Assembly (NCBI RefSeq): GCF_035953295.1
Contig: NZ_CP108370.1
Span: forward strand, 7,363,001 to 7,427,000
Direction of reading: 5' to 3'
Length of the DNA stretch: 64,000 nt
DNA from: Streptomyces sp. NBC_01335
GTDB lineage: Bacteria; Actinomycetota; Actinomycetes; Streptomycetales; Streptomycetaceae
In this document: one piece after another, positions 8,243 to 16,730 of the stretch
How the letters are laid out: every line of letters starts with the position of its first letter
How positions within the stretch are numbered: position 1 is the first letter of the stretch
Program-made: the position numbers and the translations under genes
Notes under the pieces: model-generated
The model's database searches: none
What the model was told of the DNA's origin: nothing
The model's input: the letters and a program-made list of their open reading frames with translations, nothing else

Positions 8243-9196
8243 CTAACCGGTCGCAGCTTGGTCTTGGCGGTTGCGCAGCGCGGTCACGACGAGGGCGAGC
8301 GCGGCGGAGACGACCATCAGGAAGACCGCCTGGGCCGTCGCGTAGCCGACCTTGGTGCCCTCGAAGGACCGGGCGAGAATGAGATAGGTGAAGGTCTGCG
8401 TCGAACCGGCCGGACCGCCGCCGGTGAGGCTGACCACGATGTCGTACGCCCTCAGCAGGCCGACCAGGTTCAGCACGGTCGCCACGGTGACCACGGGCGC
8501 GATCATCGGGATCACGATGCGCAGATTGATCTGCCGTCTGTTGGCGCCGTCGATCGCCGCCGCCTCCAGGAGCTCGGCCGGAACGGTCTGCAGGGCGGCC
8601 ACGAACAGGACGACGTTGAAGCCGAATCCGGCCCACACGATGACGCCGATCAGGGTGTACAGCGCGAACTTCTCGTCGAAGAGGAAGCCGATCGGCTCCA
8701 TGCCGAACTTGGCCAGCGTGTTGTTGATCGCCCCGTTCGTGCCGAGGATCGCCGCCCACAGATAGCCGAGGATCAACGCGCTGATCACGTGCGGGAAGTA
8801 GGCGACGGCGCGGAAGAACGAGTTCGTACGGGACTTGGCCTTGAGGATCAACGCGTACACCAGGCCGGCGCCCACCATCAGGGCGGTGCCGATCGAGGTG
8901 ATCAGCGCCGTCACGTACCAGGCCTGTGTCGAACTCGGGTCGTCGAAGAGGTGCTTGTAGTTCTCCCACCCGATGAGCTTCGCGGTGGAGAAGCCGTCCC
9001 AGTCCGTGAAGCTGAGGTAGACCGCCACGCCCACGGGAACGATCGTCAGCACCGTGTACAGGAGCACGGCCGGGCCCATCATGCCCAACGTGACGGCGGC
9101 CTCGCGGAAGCGGGCCCGTCTGCGGCCGGAGTCCGCGCGCGGGGACGCGGCGACGGAGCGCCGTGCCCGCGGCGTCAGTTCTGCGAGTTCCACCAC
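8243..9196 (-). CDS. Carbohydrate ABC transporter permease, MalF type
   Basis: A 317-residue permease with six predicted membrane helices. The EAA loop AAAIDGANRRQINLRIVIPMIAP and the LTGGGPAGSTQT segment before the last helices are typical of MalF-type CUT1 subunits. The basic N-terminus (about 35 residues) is cytoplasmic. It overlaps the end of the binding-protein gene by 22 bases, so the two are translationally coupled. No ATPase gene is present; the shared MsiK of Streptomyces would energise the system. Confidence 0.92.
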   Translation of the reverse strand: MVELAELTPRARRSVAASPRADSGRRRARFREAAVTLGMMGPAVLLYTVLTIVPVGVAVYLSFTDWDGFSTAKLIGWENYKHLFDDPSSTQAWYVTALITSIGTALMVGAGLVYALILKAKSRTNSFFRAVAYFPHVISALILGYLWAAILGTNGAINNTLAKFGMEPIGFLFDEKFALYTLIGVIVWAGFGFNVVLFVAALQTVPAELLEAAAIDGANRRQINLRIVIPMIAPVVTVATVLNLVGLLRAYDIVVSLTGGGPAGSTQTFTYLILARSFEGTKVGYATAQAVFLMVVSAALALVVTALRNRQDQAATG

Positions 9197-10422
9197 TTGT
9201 CCAATCCGCGCGCGGCATCCTTCGCGGAGGTGCCCGTGTACAAGGACTGGATCTGCGTGTTGAGCTCGCCGCTGAACCCGGCGAGCGGCTTGTTCTCACC
9301 GGCCTTCACCAGCACCGACGGCGTCGCGTCGAGGATCTTCTGCACCGCGGTTCCGAGGCTGGACATCGGATAGCTGAAGCCCGCGCGCAGATTGCCGTCC
9401 GCGGCGAGCTGGCTGCGGATCGCCTCCTTGTCGGTGACCAGCCACTTCACGAACTCGATCGCCTCGGCCTTGTGGTGCGACTGGTTGACCACCGCGTAGG
9501 GGTTCGAGACGTTGCCGAACTGGCCGGACGGGTAGGCGCCGTCGGTCGGCATCGTGAAGACACCGATCCCGTCGCTCTTCTTCGCCGCGTCCGCCGCGGG
9601 CACGAAGAAGGAACCCATCATGTACATCGCCGACTTGCCGTTGAGGAAGGCTGTCTGCCCGTCGGCGTACGTCAGCCCCAGCGCGCTCTTCTTGAGGTAC
9701 CCCTTGTCGATCCACTCCTCGTAGTGCTTCAGGTACGGCACATAGCCGCTGTCGGCGAAGGAGACCTTGCCGTCGTTGCGCTGACTGGTCCACTGCGGGT
9801 TCTCGGTGAGCACGCCGGCGTCGGCCATCATCGAGAACTGACCGCCCGTCACCCACTGGCCGGCGGTCTGCAGCGGCTCGTAGCCCGCCGACTTCAGACG
9901 GCCCATGGCGGCGGTGAACTGGTCCAGCGTCCGGATCTCCGTCGCGTCCACGCCGGCCTTCGCGAAGGCCGCCTTGTTGTAGAAGACCAGCGACTGGATC
10001 TGCTCGCCCACGCCGACCATGTACGTCTTGCCGTCGACGGCGTACTGGTCGGCCAGCGGAGTGCTCTTCGCCCACGGCTGGTCGGACAGGTCGGCGAAGA
10101 GCTTGGCCGTCTCGGGGGCCAGGTCGATCTGCTGGGCGATGTCGGGCGGGTCGCCGGCCGCGAGGTCCTGGGTGAGCTTGGCGTTGGCCGTAATGGTGCC
10201 CGTCAGCTCCAGCTTCACGTGCACGCCGGGGTGGCTCTTCTCGTAGGTGGCGAAGAGGCCCTTCCAGTACTGCTCCGTCAGGTTCGGCGAGATGTTGACG
10301 ATGATGCGGAGGGTGGTGCCCCCCGCGGCCTCGTCGGACCCGCTCCCGCCGCAGGCGACGGCGGTTGCCATCACCAGCGGAGCCACGGCGAGTGCGGAGG
10401 CTCGGTGCCACTTGGTTCTCAT
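9175..10422 (-). CDS. Sugar ABC transporter substrate-binding lipoprotein
   Basis: A 415-residue CUT1 binding protein, first gene of the importer operon. The signal peptide ends in a lipobox with Cys24 (ATAVAC-GG), so it is anchored outside the membrane. The body has the extracellular solute-binding family 1 pattern (LTQDLAAGDPPDIAQQ; hinge FLNGKSAMYMMGSFFVPA). The substrate is not readable from the sequence; the regulon suggests a fucosylated or acetylated oligosaccharide. Two operators lie upstream at 10451 and 10563. Confidence 0.92.
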   Translation of the reverse strand: MRTKWHRASALAVAPLVMATAVACGGSGSDEAAGGTTLRIIVNISPNLTEQYWKGLFATYEKSHPGVHVKLELTGTITANAKLTQDLAAGDPPDIAQQIDLAPETAKLFADLSDQPWAKSTPLADQYAVDGKTYMVGVGEQIQSLVFYNKAAFAKAGVDATEIRTLDQFTAAMGRLKSAGYEPLQTAGQWVTGGQFSMMADAGVLTENPQWTSQRNDGKVSFADSGYVPYLKHYEEWIDKGYLKKSALGLTYADGQTAFLNGKSAMYMMGSFFVPAADAAKKSDGIGVFTMPTDGAYPSGQFGNVSNPYAVVNQSHHKAEAIEFVKWLVTDKEAIRSQLAADGNLRAGFSYPMSSLGTAVQKILDATPSVLVKAGENKPLAGFSGELNTQIQSLYTGTSAKDAARGLDKWWNSQN

Positions 10423-10450
10423 CGGACACGCTCCATTGCGTAGTCATGAA

Positions 10451-10467
10451 TAATCGATAGCCGACGT
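10451..10467. promoter_or_regulatory. Operator 4, FCD-GntR type (taatcgatagccgacgt)
   Basis: The core ATCGATAGCCGA at 10453-10464 agrees with the cluster operator except for the last base. It lies 29 bases upstream of the binding-protein start. Confidence 0.65.
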
Positions 10468-10562
10468 GCAGCGCAGGCGTTCGTTCGGATTCGGCAGGAA
10501 GGAGAGGGGGATGCGGGGCCCGAACGGTGCGGGCGGCTCCTGGTAGGCGTCGTTCCAATCGC

Positions 10563-10579
10563 CTATCGATAGCTGATGC
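10563..10579. promoter_or_regulatory. Operator 5, FCD-GntR type (ctatcgatagctgatgc)
   Basis: A second copy 112 bases upstream of operator 4 (core ATCGATAGCTGAT at 10565-10577, one mismatch). Two spaced operators before the importer could allow looping or cooperative repression. Confidence 0.65.
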
Positions 10580-10668
10580 TAGGGGCGGCATCCCGCATGT
10601 TCAAGGGTGCTGCCGAAACCGCTTGCTCCGGTCGTCCTGCGGCCCGATCGCGCACCTGCGGTCCGTCA

Positions 10669-11925
10669 TCAGTTCAACTCCTCTTCCTCCAGGAAGAGTT
10701 CGATCACCGGCAGCAGCACGTCGGGCCGCGCGACGGGCAGGGTCAGGGTCAGGGTGCCCGGCGGCTGGCTCGGCGGAGCGAGGTTGTTGTGCTCGTGACG
10801 GGCGCCGTCGACCTCGTGGAAGGCGATCTCCGAACCGTCGTGCAGCAGTTGGGCATAGCGCACCCGCCCGGCCAGGCCGGGAAGGTGGAGGTGCCGGAGC
10901 GGCCAGGCGAGCAGGTGCAGATACAGGCGGCGGCCTGCCTGCGTGTACAGGGCGTTCGCCGGCGGCCGGAAGGAGGAGGGCCCCGCACCGTGCACGGCGC
11001 GGGCGTGCGGGGCGCTCCACTCCGCGATGGCCCGCAGGGTGTCCCGCGCCCGCCGGTCGAGCGAACCCCTGCCGTCGGGACCGACGTTGAGGATCAGATT
11101 GCCGCCGCAGGAGACCGACTGGACCAGCATGCGCACCAGCTGGGACGGGTCCTTGTAGTCGTGGTTGTCGCGGTCGTAGCCCCAGGACCCGTTGAGGGTG
11201 TGGCACGCCTCCCACGGCACCGGTACGCCGTCGCGCTCCAGCGGCCGGTCGGGCTGGTACTGCTCGGGCGTCACGTAGTCGCCGGGTATGCCCAGCCGGT
11301 CGTTCACGAGGATGCCGGGCCGCAGCTCGCGGACCGTCTCCATGAGCTCCTTCGCCCCCCACTGCTCGGGCCCCATGCCGGGGTACGTGAAGTCGAAGAA
11401 GAGCAGGTCGACATCGCCGTAGTTGGTGAGCAACTCGCTTACCTGGCCCCGCATGTAGGCCCGGTAGCCCGCCAGGTCCGCCGTCTTTGCTCCGTCCGCC
11501 GAGCCGCGCAGCGGATGGTGCTCGTCGACCGGGAAGCCGGGGTGGTGCCAGTCGAGCAGCGAGTAGTAGAGGCCGACCCGCAGGCCCTCGGCGCGCATCG
11601 CCTCGGCGAACTCGGCCACCAGGTCCCGGCCGGCCGCGCGCACCGAGGTGTAGTCGGTCAGCGACGAGTCGAAGAGACAGAACCCGTCGTGGTGCTTGGC
11701 GGTGAGCACGGCATAGCGCATCCCCGCTTCCCTTGCCTCCCGGGCGAGTTCGCGCGCATCGAAGCGGTCCGGGTCGAAGCGCTCCAGGTAACGGTCGTAC
11801 GTGGCCTGGGACATGGCCTCCCGGCTGCGTACCCATTCGTGCCGCGCGGCGAGGCTGTACAGGCCGAAGTGGACGAACAGGCCGAAGCGCGCGGTCTCGA
11901 ACCAGCCGCCGGACGCAGTGGGCAC
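10669..11925 (-). CDS. GH29 alpha-L-fucosidase
   Basis: A 418-residue glycoside hydrolase family 29 enzyme: WFETARFGLFVHFGLYS is the N-terminal barrel strand, LTAKHHDGFCLFDS carries the conserved His pair, and VDLLFFDFTYPG holds the probable nucleophile Asp. No signal peptide is visible, so it hydrolyses fucosides after import. It lacks the long C-terminal carbohydrate-binding region of larger GH29 proteins, ending in a short beta domain. GTG 11925 is chosen because AGGAG (minus strand of 11932-11936) precedes it; the longer GTG 11952 abuts an operator half-site. It is divergent from the RraA-like gene. Confidence 0.88.
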   Translation of the reverse strand: MPTASGGWFETARFGLFVHFGLYSLAARHEWVRSREAMSQATYDRYLERFDPDRFDARELAREAREAGMRYAVLTAKHHDGFCLFDSSLTDYTSVRAAGRDLVAEFAEAMRAEGLRVGLYYSLLDWHHPGFPVDEHHPLRGSADGAKTADLAGYRAYMRGQVSELLTNYGDVDLLFFDFTYPGMGPEQWGAKELMETVRELRPGILVNDRLGIPGDYVTPEQYQPDRPLERDGVPVPWEACHTLNGSWGYDRDNHDYKDPSQLVRMLVQSVSCGGNLILNVGPDGRGSLDRRARDTLRAIAEWSAPHARAVHGAGPSSFRPPANALYTQAGRRLYLHLLAWPLRHLHLPGLAGRVRYAQLLHDGSEIAFHEVDGARHEHNNLAPPSQPPGTLTLTLPVARPDVLLPVIELFLEEEELN

Positions 11926-11952
11926 GGAGGTCTCCTGACGGATTGACAGCAC

Positions 11953-11990
11953 TAATCGATAGGAGGTTATCTACCATCGATAGGCGATGA
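11953..11990. promoter_or_regulatory. Operator 6 plus half-site, divergent promoter
   Basis: A full site ccatcgataggcgatga is at 11974-11990, and a half-site ATCGATAG lies 21 bases to its left at 11955. They sit between the fucosidase (start 11925, minus) and the RraA-like gene (start 12037, plus) and probably control both. Confidence 0.7.
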
Positions 11991-12036
11991 TGTCACTGGT
12001 GTTGCGCGCGGAGAACGCGCGCGGAGAGGCACGGAC

Positions 12037-12846
12037 ATGAACCCGAGCAGCAACCAAGGAACGTCCGCAGCGGGGGAGACCCTGATCTACGAATCGATGC
12101 GGTCACCGGTCCACACCTCGTCCTTCCGGAGACCGACACGGCGGATGGTGGACGCACTCGCGGACGTGAGCGCGGCGACCGCCTGCGCGAAGCTGCACCA
12201 GATGGGCATCACCCGGACCTTCATCGACGGGCCCGTTCCGCTGCACCGGGAGCCGGACGTCAAGGTCACCGGAGGTGCGGTGACCCTCCAGTTCCTTCCG
12301 CAGCGGGAGGACGTCTTCAACGGTGCCGAACAGGAGGACATCGAGCGCAAGACCCCGCTGTGGGGCGTGCTGGAGTCGATCCGCCCCGGCGACGTGCTGG
12401 TGATCGCGGCGCAGGGGAGCCACTTCACCGGCTGCCTCGGCGACATGCTGGTGCGCTACTTCAAACTGCGCGGCGGCGCCGGGATCGTCGTGGACGGACG
12501 GGTGCGGGACGCGGCCCGGATCAGGGCCCTCGGCGTGCCGGTCTGGTGCACCGGAGTCACTCCGCACTACGCCTCGCAGACCGAGCTCTTCCCCTCCGCG
12601 TTCAACGTGCCGGTGGGCGTCGGCGGCACCCTGGTCACCCCCGGGGACCTGATCGTGGCCGACGAGGACGGCGCCGTGGTCGTACCGCAGGACCGGGCGG
12701 TCCCGCTGGCCGAGGACTCGCTGCTGCACCAGGACCGCGAGGCGTTCGCACGCCGCCGCCTCGACGAGGGCGGCCTCCTCTCCGACTACTACCCGCTCAC
12801 CGGTGAGGGGCTGGACGAGTACCTGGCGAGCAGGGCGGCGACCTGA
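12037..12846 (+). CDS. RraA-like aldolase/decarboxylase (HMG-aldolase fold)
   Basis: A 269-residue member of the RraA / 4-hydroxy-4-methyl-2-oxoglutarate aldolase superfamily. GCLGDMLVRYFKLRGGAGIV followed by VDGRVRDAARIRALGVPVW is the metal- and pyruvate-binding signature of this fold, and DLIVADEDGAVVVP is the conserved C-terminal strand. In sugar-acid loci such proteins cleave 2-keto-3-deoxy acids; here it could split the keto-deoxy-fuconate to pyruvate and lactaldehyde. That step is inference, since the matching fuconate dehydratase is not in the window. A GGAGAGG site precedes the ATG by about ten bases. Confidence 0.82.
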   Translation: MNPSSNQGTSAAGETLIYESMRSPVHTSSFRRPTRRMVDALADVSAATACAKLHQMGITRTFIDGPVPLHREPDVKVTGGAVTLQFLPQREDVFNGAEQEDIERKTPLWGVLESIRPGDVLVIAAQGSHFTGCLGDMLVRYFKLRGGAGIVVDGRVRDAARIRALGVPVWCTGVTPHYASQTELFPSAFNVPVGVGGTLVTPGDLIVADEDGAVVVPQDRAVPLAEDSLLHQDREAFARRRLDEGGLLSDYYPLTGEGLDEYLASRAAT

Positions 12847-12903
12847 CCGACCGCGCCGTCCGTACGGGGGGACGAAGAGGCCCCGTACGGACGGCGCGGT
12901 CGG
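12847..12903. terminator. Bidirectional terminator, 23-bp perfect stem
   Basis: A 23-base perfect inverted repeat (12847-12869 with 12881-12903, 11-base loop) starts directly after the RraA-like stop codon and ends 12 bases before the stop of the converging BNR gene. Confidence 0.88.
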
Positions 12904-12915
12904 CACGGTCCTACC

Positions 12916-14220
12916 TCAACGGAGGCCGTAGTAGAGGGAGTTGTGCGCGGTGTCCGGAAGGTAGAGCACGTCGTGACCGTCCGAGTCGCGTCGCACCGCG
13001 AGCCGGTCCGCGCTCACGCCCGGCGCGGCGGACTGCGCGGTCCAGGCCCCGTCCGCCGACTGCGTCGCGGAGTAGACCCGGTCGGTGCCCGAGGTGGTCA
13101 CGTAGTAGACCCGCTTGGTGTCCGTCTCGTCCCAGGTGATGCCGAGGGCGGCCGCGGTCTGCCCGCCGGCGTACACGATCTTCTCGACCCAGTCGCTGCC
13201 GCTCGGATAGGCGTAGTACACGCGGAAGTTGCCGCCGCTGTCGGCCGAGCGGTAGCGGTAGGCGACCTTCGGGGTGGAGCCGTCGAGGGTGAGCTTGGCG
13301 CTCTGCACCGCCGGACCGGTGTAGGCGTTGTCGATGCTCCACTCCTCGCCCGCGGTGAGGTCCTGGATCACGTCGGAGGTGGCGGGCGTGACCGGGGTCG
13401 TGACGGTCGCGCCCGTACTGTCCGCGAAGGCGCCGGTCGACGGGTCGTAGGTCAGGTACGAGAGCTGGTGGCGGAACGCGGTCGCCGGCGCCTTCGCCCA
13501 CTCGAAGAGGATGTGGACGCGTCCGGAGGCGTCCACCGTGATGTCGTCGGGGTACACCGAGCGGTTCAGCGCGCCGGCGAAGGTCGCGACGGTGCTCCAG
13601 CTGGAGTTGGCGTTGTCCCAGCGGTACAGCTTGCCGGGGCGCTGGTCGGAGCCCGCACCGACCCGGGCCGCCAGATACAGGTCGCCGTTGGGCGCGGTGG
13701 TGATGACCGGGTAGGTGATACCCACGCCCTGGTCGGGCAGTTCGGACGCGTGGTCGGTGACGTCGCCGCCGGGGGCCTCGGTGCGGAAGTAGCGCCAGGC
13801 GTTGGCGTGCATGGAGGTGAAGACGTGCAGCCGTCCGCTGCCGTCCCGTGCGATCGACGGCTGGTTGTGCCCGTTGTCGTCGGCGAACTCGGCCTGCTGC
13901 CCGTCGCTGTTCAGCAGCGGCAGCCTGCTCCAGACCCCGTCCGGGTCGCGCCGTGCGATGGCGGGCCGGTGCGTCGCGGCCGTCGATCCCGGCTCGTCGA
14001 AGGCGAAGTACGTGTACTGGCCGCGGCCCTTGTACGTGGCCACCGGCGTCCACCAGGCGGCCTGGTTCGACGAGTCCATCGTGTACGGGACCTTCTCGAT
14101 CACCGTCGCCGCGGCTGCCGTGCCCTGCGCGGTGTCGGCCCCGGCGGCCGGTACGGGCAGGAGGAGGGCGGCCAGGGCCGTGGCCGAGGCGGTGTACGTG
14201 CGTGCCGTGGGACGTCGCAT
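12916..14220 (-). CDS. Secreted BNR-repeat beta-propeller protein
   Basis: A 434-residue exported protein. A Sec signal (RRPTARTYTAS, hydrophobic core, PAAGADT) leads into a beta-propeller with repeated Asp-rich blades of the BNR_4 type (NQPSIARDGSGRLHVF, YPVITTAPNGDLYLAARV, DDITVDASGRVHILFEW). Propellers of this type occur in polysaccharide lyases (for example PL24, PL25 and PL42) and in non-catalytic glycan-binding proteins; I cannot choose between them. ATG 14220 has AAGGAG upstream; a longer reading frame exists but lacks a signal. It follows the binding-protein gene and is the last gene of the second importer operon. Confidence 0.8.
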   Translation of the reverse strand: MRRPTARTYTASATALAALLLPVPAAGADTAQGTAAAATVIEKVPYTMDSSNQAAWWTPVATYKGRGQYTYFAFDEPGSTAATHRPAIARRDPDGVWSRLPLLNSDGQQAEFADDNGHNQPSIARDGSGRLHVFTSMHANAWRYFRTEAPGGDVTDHASELPDQGVGITYPVITTAPNGDLYLAARVGAGSDQRPGKLYRWDNANSSWSTVATFAGALNRSVYPDDITVDASGRVHILFEWAKAPATAFRHQLSYLTYDPSTGAFADSTGATVTTPVTPATSDVIQDLTAGEEWSIDNAYTGPAVQSAKLTLDGSTPKVAYRYRSADSGGNFRVYYAYPSGSDWVEKIVYAGGQTAAALGITWDETDTKRVYYVTTSGTDRVYSATQSADGAWTAQSAAPGVSADRLAVRRDSDGHDVLYLPDTAHNSLYYGLR

Positions 14221-14443
14221 GATGAGCTCCTTTGCTCTTCGCGGATGCGGGCGTGCAGATGACGCGGACGGAGGCGGCCCGAAGGCCGGCCGGCCGCGGC
14301 CGTCGTACGGGGTGGGGTACGGGGCGGGACCCGGCGCAAGCGTGCGGTGTTCGCCGGGCCCGGAATCCGGCGCCATGGCCTCTCGCGCGGACCGGGTGGG
14401 CGCGCGGGGCCTCAGTGCCTGCGGACAGGGTGCGCGCGGGGCC
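14221..14443. other. Intergenic stretch with duplicated 15-base block
   Basis: No gene was found here. The block gcgcgcggggcctcag occurs at about 14399 and again at about 14433, overlapping the end of the binding-protein gene. Confidence 0.5.
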
Positions 14444-15745
14444 TCAGCGCTTGATGAACGCGGCGACCTCCTCGCCGGCCTGCTTCATCGCGTCCTTCGG
14501 CTTCGCCGTGCCGACGAGGACGGCCTGCACCTGCTTGGCGACGGCCTCCTCGATCTGGGAGTTCTGCGCGAACTGCCAGAACGGGCTGCCGGTCGCCGTC
14601 TTGGTGATCTTGCTCGTCCACTCCATGGAGAAGGTGTCCTTGGCGACCTCGGGGGCGGCGAGACCCGCGGTGGTGGACGGCGGCAGCGCGCGCTCGGTGA
14701 AGTACCGGGAGGTGGTGGCCAGGTCGGTGGTGGTGTGCAGCGCGAACTCCGTCGCCGCGTCCTGGCCCTTGCCCTTCACGATCGCGATCACGCCGCCCCA
14801 CAGCAGCGCCTGCGGTGTGTCCCCGGCCTTGAGCACGGGGCGTTCCATCGGCTGCATGGCGTCGGCCAGCGTCTTGTCCTTCGACTGGGCGGAGGTCACA
14901 CCCTTGCCGATGATCGCGTCGTCGTAGAAGGCGGCCTTGCCCTGCCCGAACAGGGCGCGCGCGTCGAAGCGGTCGACGTCGGCGGCGATCAGCTTGTCGT
15001 CGTGCAGCTTCTTGTACCAGGTGACCGCGTCGATCGAGGCGTCGTCGCCTATGGTGACCTTCCCGTTGTCGAGCAGCTTGCAGCCGAAGGTCTGCATCCA
15101 CGGGAAGATGTCCTTGAGCTGCGCGACCTTGGTGGCGGCGGCGTACGGCACGACACCGCCGCCGAGCCCCTTCAGCTCCCGCAGCGCGGCCTCGAACTCC
15201 TCGATGGTGGTGGGGTGCTCCTTGATCCCGGCCTTCGCCAGGAGCTTGGAGTTGGCGATCACACCGATCGATCCGGTGTTCCACGGCAGCCCGTACTGCG
15301 TTCCGTCGTACGTACCGCTGTTCAGCGCCACGTCCGTGTAGCCGCCCTTGCCGGCCACCGGGCCGAGGTCGGCCAGCTTGCCCATCTGCGCCATCGCGGC
15401 GAGCCAGGCGATGTCGAGGTGCACCGCGCCGGTCGTCTCCCCGCCGCCCAGCTTGAGGGTGAGCTGGCTGAGGTACTCGTTGTACGGGTACGACACCGCG
15501 CGGATCTTGGAGTTCTGGGACTTCTCCCATGCCGCGATGATCTTCTCGATCGACGGCTTGGCGGCTTCCTCGTTGAGCGACCAGGAGCTGAAGTCGAAGT
15601 CCTTGGACTTCGGGTCGCCGCCGTTGGTGGTGGAGCCCGCGCCGGACGGAGCGCAGGCGCTGAGCACACCGGCGCCCGCCAGACCGAGCGCGCCGATGCC
15701 GAACATGCGCAGCGCGCCGCGACGGCTGATGCCAGAGGTGGTCAT
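14444..15745 (-). CDS. Sugar ABC transporter binding protein, Tat lipoprotein
   Basis: A 433-residue CUT1 substrate-binding protein exported by Tat: twin arginine in GISRRGALRMFG, hydrophobic stretch, lipobox VLSAC with Cys31. The mature part matches solute-binding family 1 (GGETTGAVHLDIAWLAAMAQ, LPWNTGSIGVIANSKLL). It follows the two permeases, in the order permease F, permease G, binding protein, propeller. The ATG has GGAGAG upstream. The substrate is unknown, probably an oligosaccharide released by the secreted propeller protein. Confidence 0.9.
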   Translation of the reverse strand: MTTSGISRRGALRMFGIGALGLAGAGVLSACAPSGAGSTTNGGDPKSKDFDFSSWSLNEEAAKPSIEKIIAAWEKSQNSKIRAVSYPYNEYLSQLTLKLGGGETTGAVHLDIAWLAAMAQMGKLADLGPVAGKGGYTDVALNSGTYDGTQYGLPWNTGSIGVIANSKLLAKAGIKEHPTTIEEFEAALRELKGLGGGVVPYAAATKVAQLKDIFPWMQTFGCKLLDNGKVTIGDDASIDAVTWYKKLHDDKLIAADVDRFDARALFGQGKAAFYDDAIIGKGVTSAQSKDKTLADAMQPMERPVLKAGDTPQALLWGGVIAIVKGKGQDAATEFALHTTTDLATTSRYFTERALPPSTTAGLAAPEVAKDTFSMEWTSKITKTATGSPFWQFAQNSQIEEAVAKQVQAVLVGTAKPKDAMKQAGEEVAAFIKR

Positions 15746-15809
15746 GATCTCTCCATGGGGGAGTGTGCGGGAGGGGAGGTACGTGCGGGCGCGGGACGGC
15801 CCCGCGGGG

Positions 15810-16730
15810 TCAGCTCTTGACCGAACCGGCGGTCATGCCGCCGACGAGATAGCGCTGCAGGAACATGAAGGCGACGACCACCGGGATGGAGACCACGAGC
15901 GACGCCGCCATCAACTGGGGCCAGGAGGTCTGGAACTCGCCGATGTAGGTGGAGACGAGGCCGGGAGGCAGGGTCTGCTTCTCCTTGTCCGCCAGGGTCA
16001 GCGCGAAGATGAAGTCGTTCCAGCCGCGGACGAAGGCGAAGAGCCCGGCGGCGACCATCCCGGGCGCGGCCAGCGGCGCCACGATGGAGTGCAGCGTCCG
16101 CCACCGGGAGGCGCCGTCGATGGACGCCGCTTCCAGCAGGGCGTCCGGGATGGTGTCGAAGATGCCCTTCAGCATCCAGACGCACAGCGGCATGGTGAAC
16201 GTGGTGAAGGAGAGCACCAGCGCGGTGTACGTGTTGAGCATGCCGAAGCTGGAGAAGACCGTGTACAGGGTCACCAGCAGCAGCGCCTGGGGGAACATCT
16301 GGGAGGCCAGCACCAGGTGCATCAGCGACCGCCGCCCCCGGTAGCGGAACTTGGAGAACGAGTAGCCCATGTACGTGGCGACCACCACGCTCAGCACGGC
16401 GGTGATCGAGGCCACGATGAGCGAGTTGACCATGTACTTGATCAACTGGTCGTTGTCGGCCAGGGCCGTGAAGTTGTCGAGCGTGAGGTCGGTGGGTATC
16501 AGCTTCGGCGGGAACTGGAAGGTCGACTCGGGGGTGCTCAGCGCGGTGGCGAGCAGCCAGTAGACCGGCAGCAGACCGAAGGCGCCGATGACGACGACCG
16601 CACTCCAGGCGGCGATCCGCGAGCGCAGCAGGTCCTTGCGCATGCGGCGCCGGGTGCTGCCCCCGGCCCGGGTGGCGGACGATCGGGGCCGGTCCACGGC
16701 GGACAGCGGGGTGGAGGTGGTGGAGGTCAT
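15810..16730 (-). CDS. Carbohydrate ABC transporter permease, MalG type
   Basis: A 306-residue CUT1 permease with six membrane helices. The EAA loop AASIDGASRWRTLHSIVAPLAAPG and C-terminal YLVGGMTAGSVKS are characteristic. The basic RRRMRKDLLRSR precedes the first helix. Its ATG overlaps the stop of the partner permease (ATGA at 16729-16732). The open frame continues far upstream, but that part is antisense-like shadow of the other permease. Confidence 0.9.
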   Translation of the reverse strand: MTSTTSTPLSAVDRPRSSATRAGGSTRRRMRKDLLRSRIAAWSAVVVIGAFGLLPVYWLLATALSTPESTFQFPPKLIPTDLTLDNFTALADNDQLIKYMVNSLIVASITAVLSVVVATYMGYSFSKFRYRGRRSLMHLVLASQMFPQALLLVTLYTVFSSFGMLNTYTALVLSFTTFTMPLCVWMLKGIFDTIPDALLEAASIDGASRWRTLHSIVAPLAAPGMVAAGLFAFVRGWNDFIFALTLADKEKQTLPPGLVSTYIGEFQTSWPQLMAASLVVSIPVVVAFMFLQRYLVGGMTAGSVKS

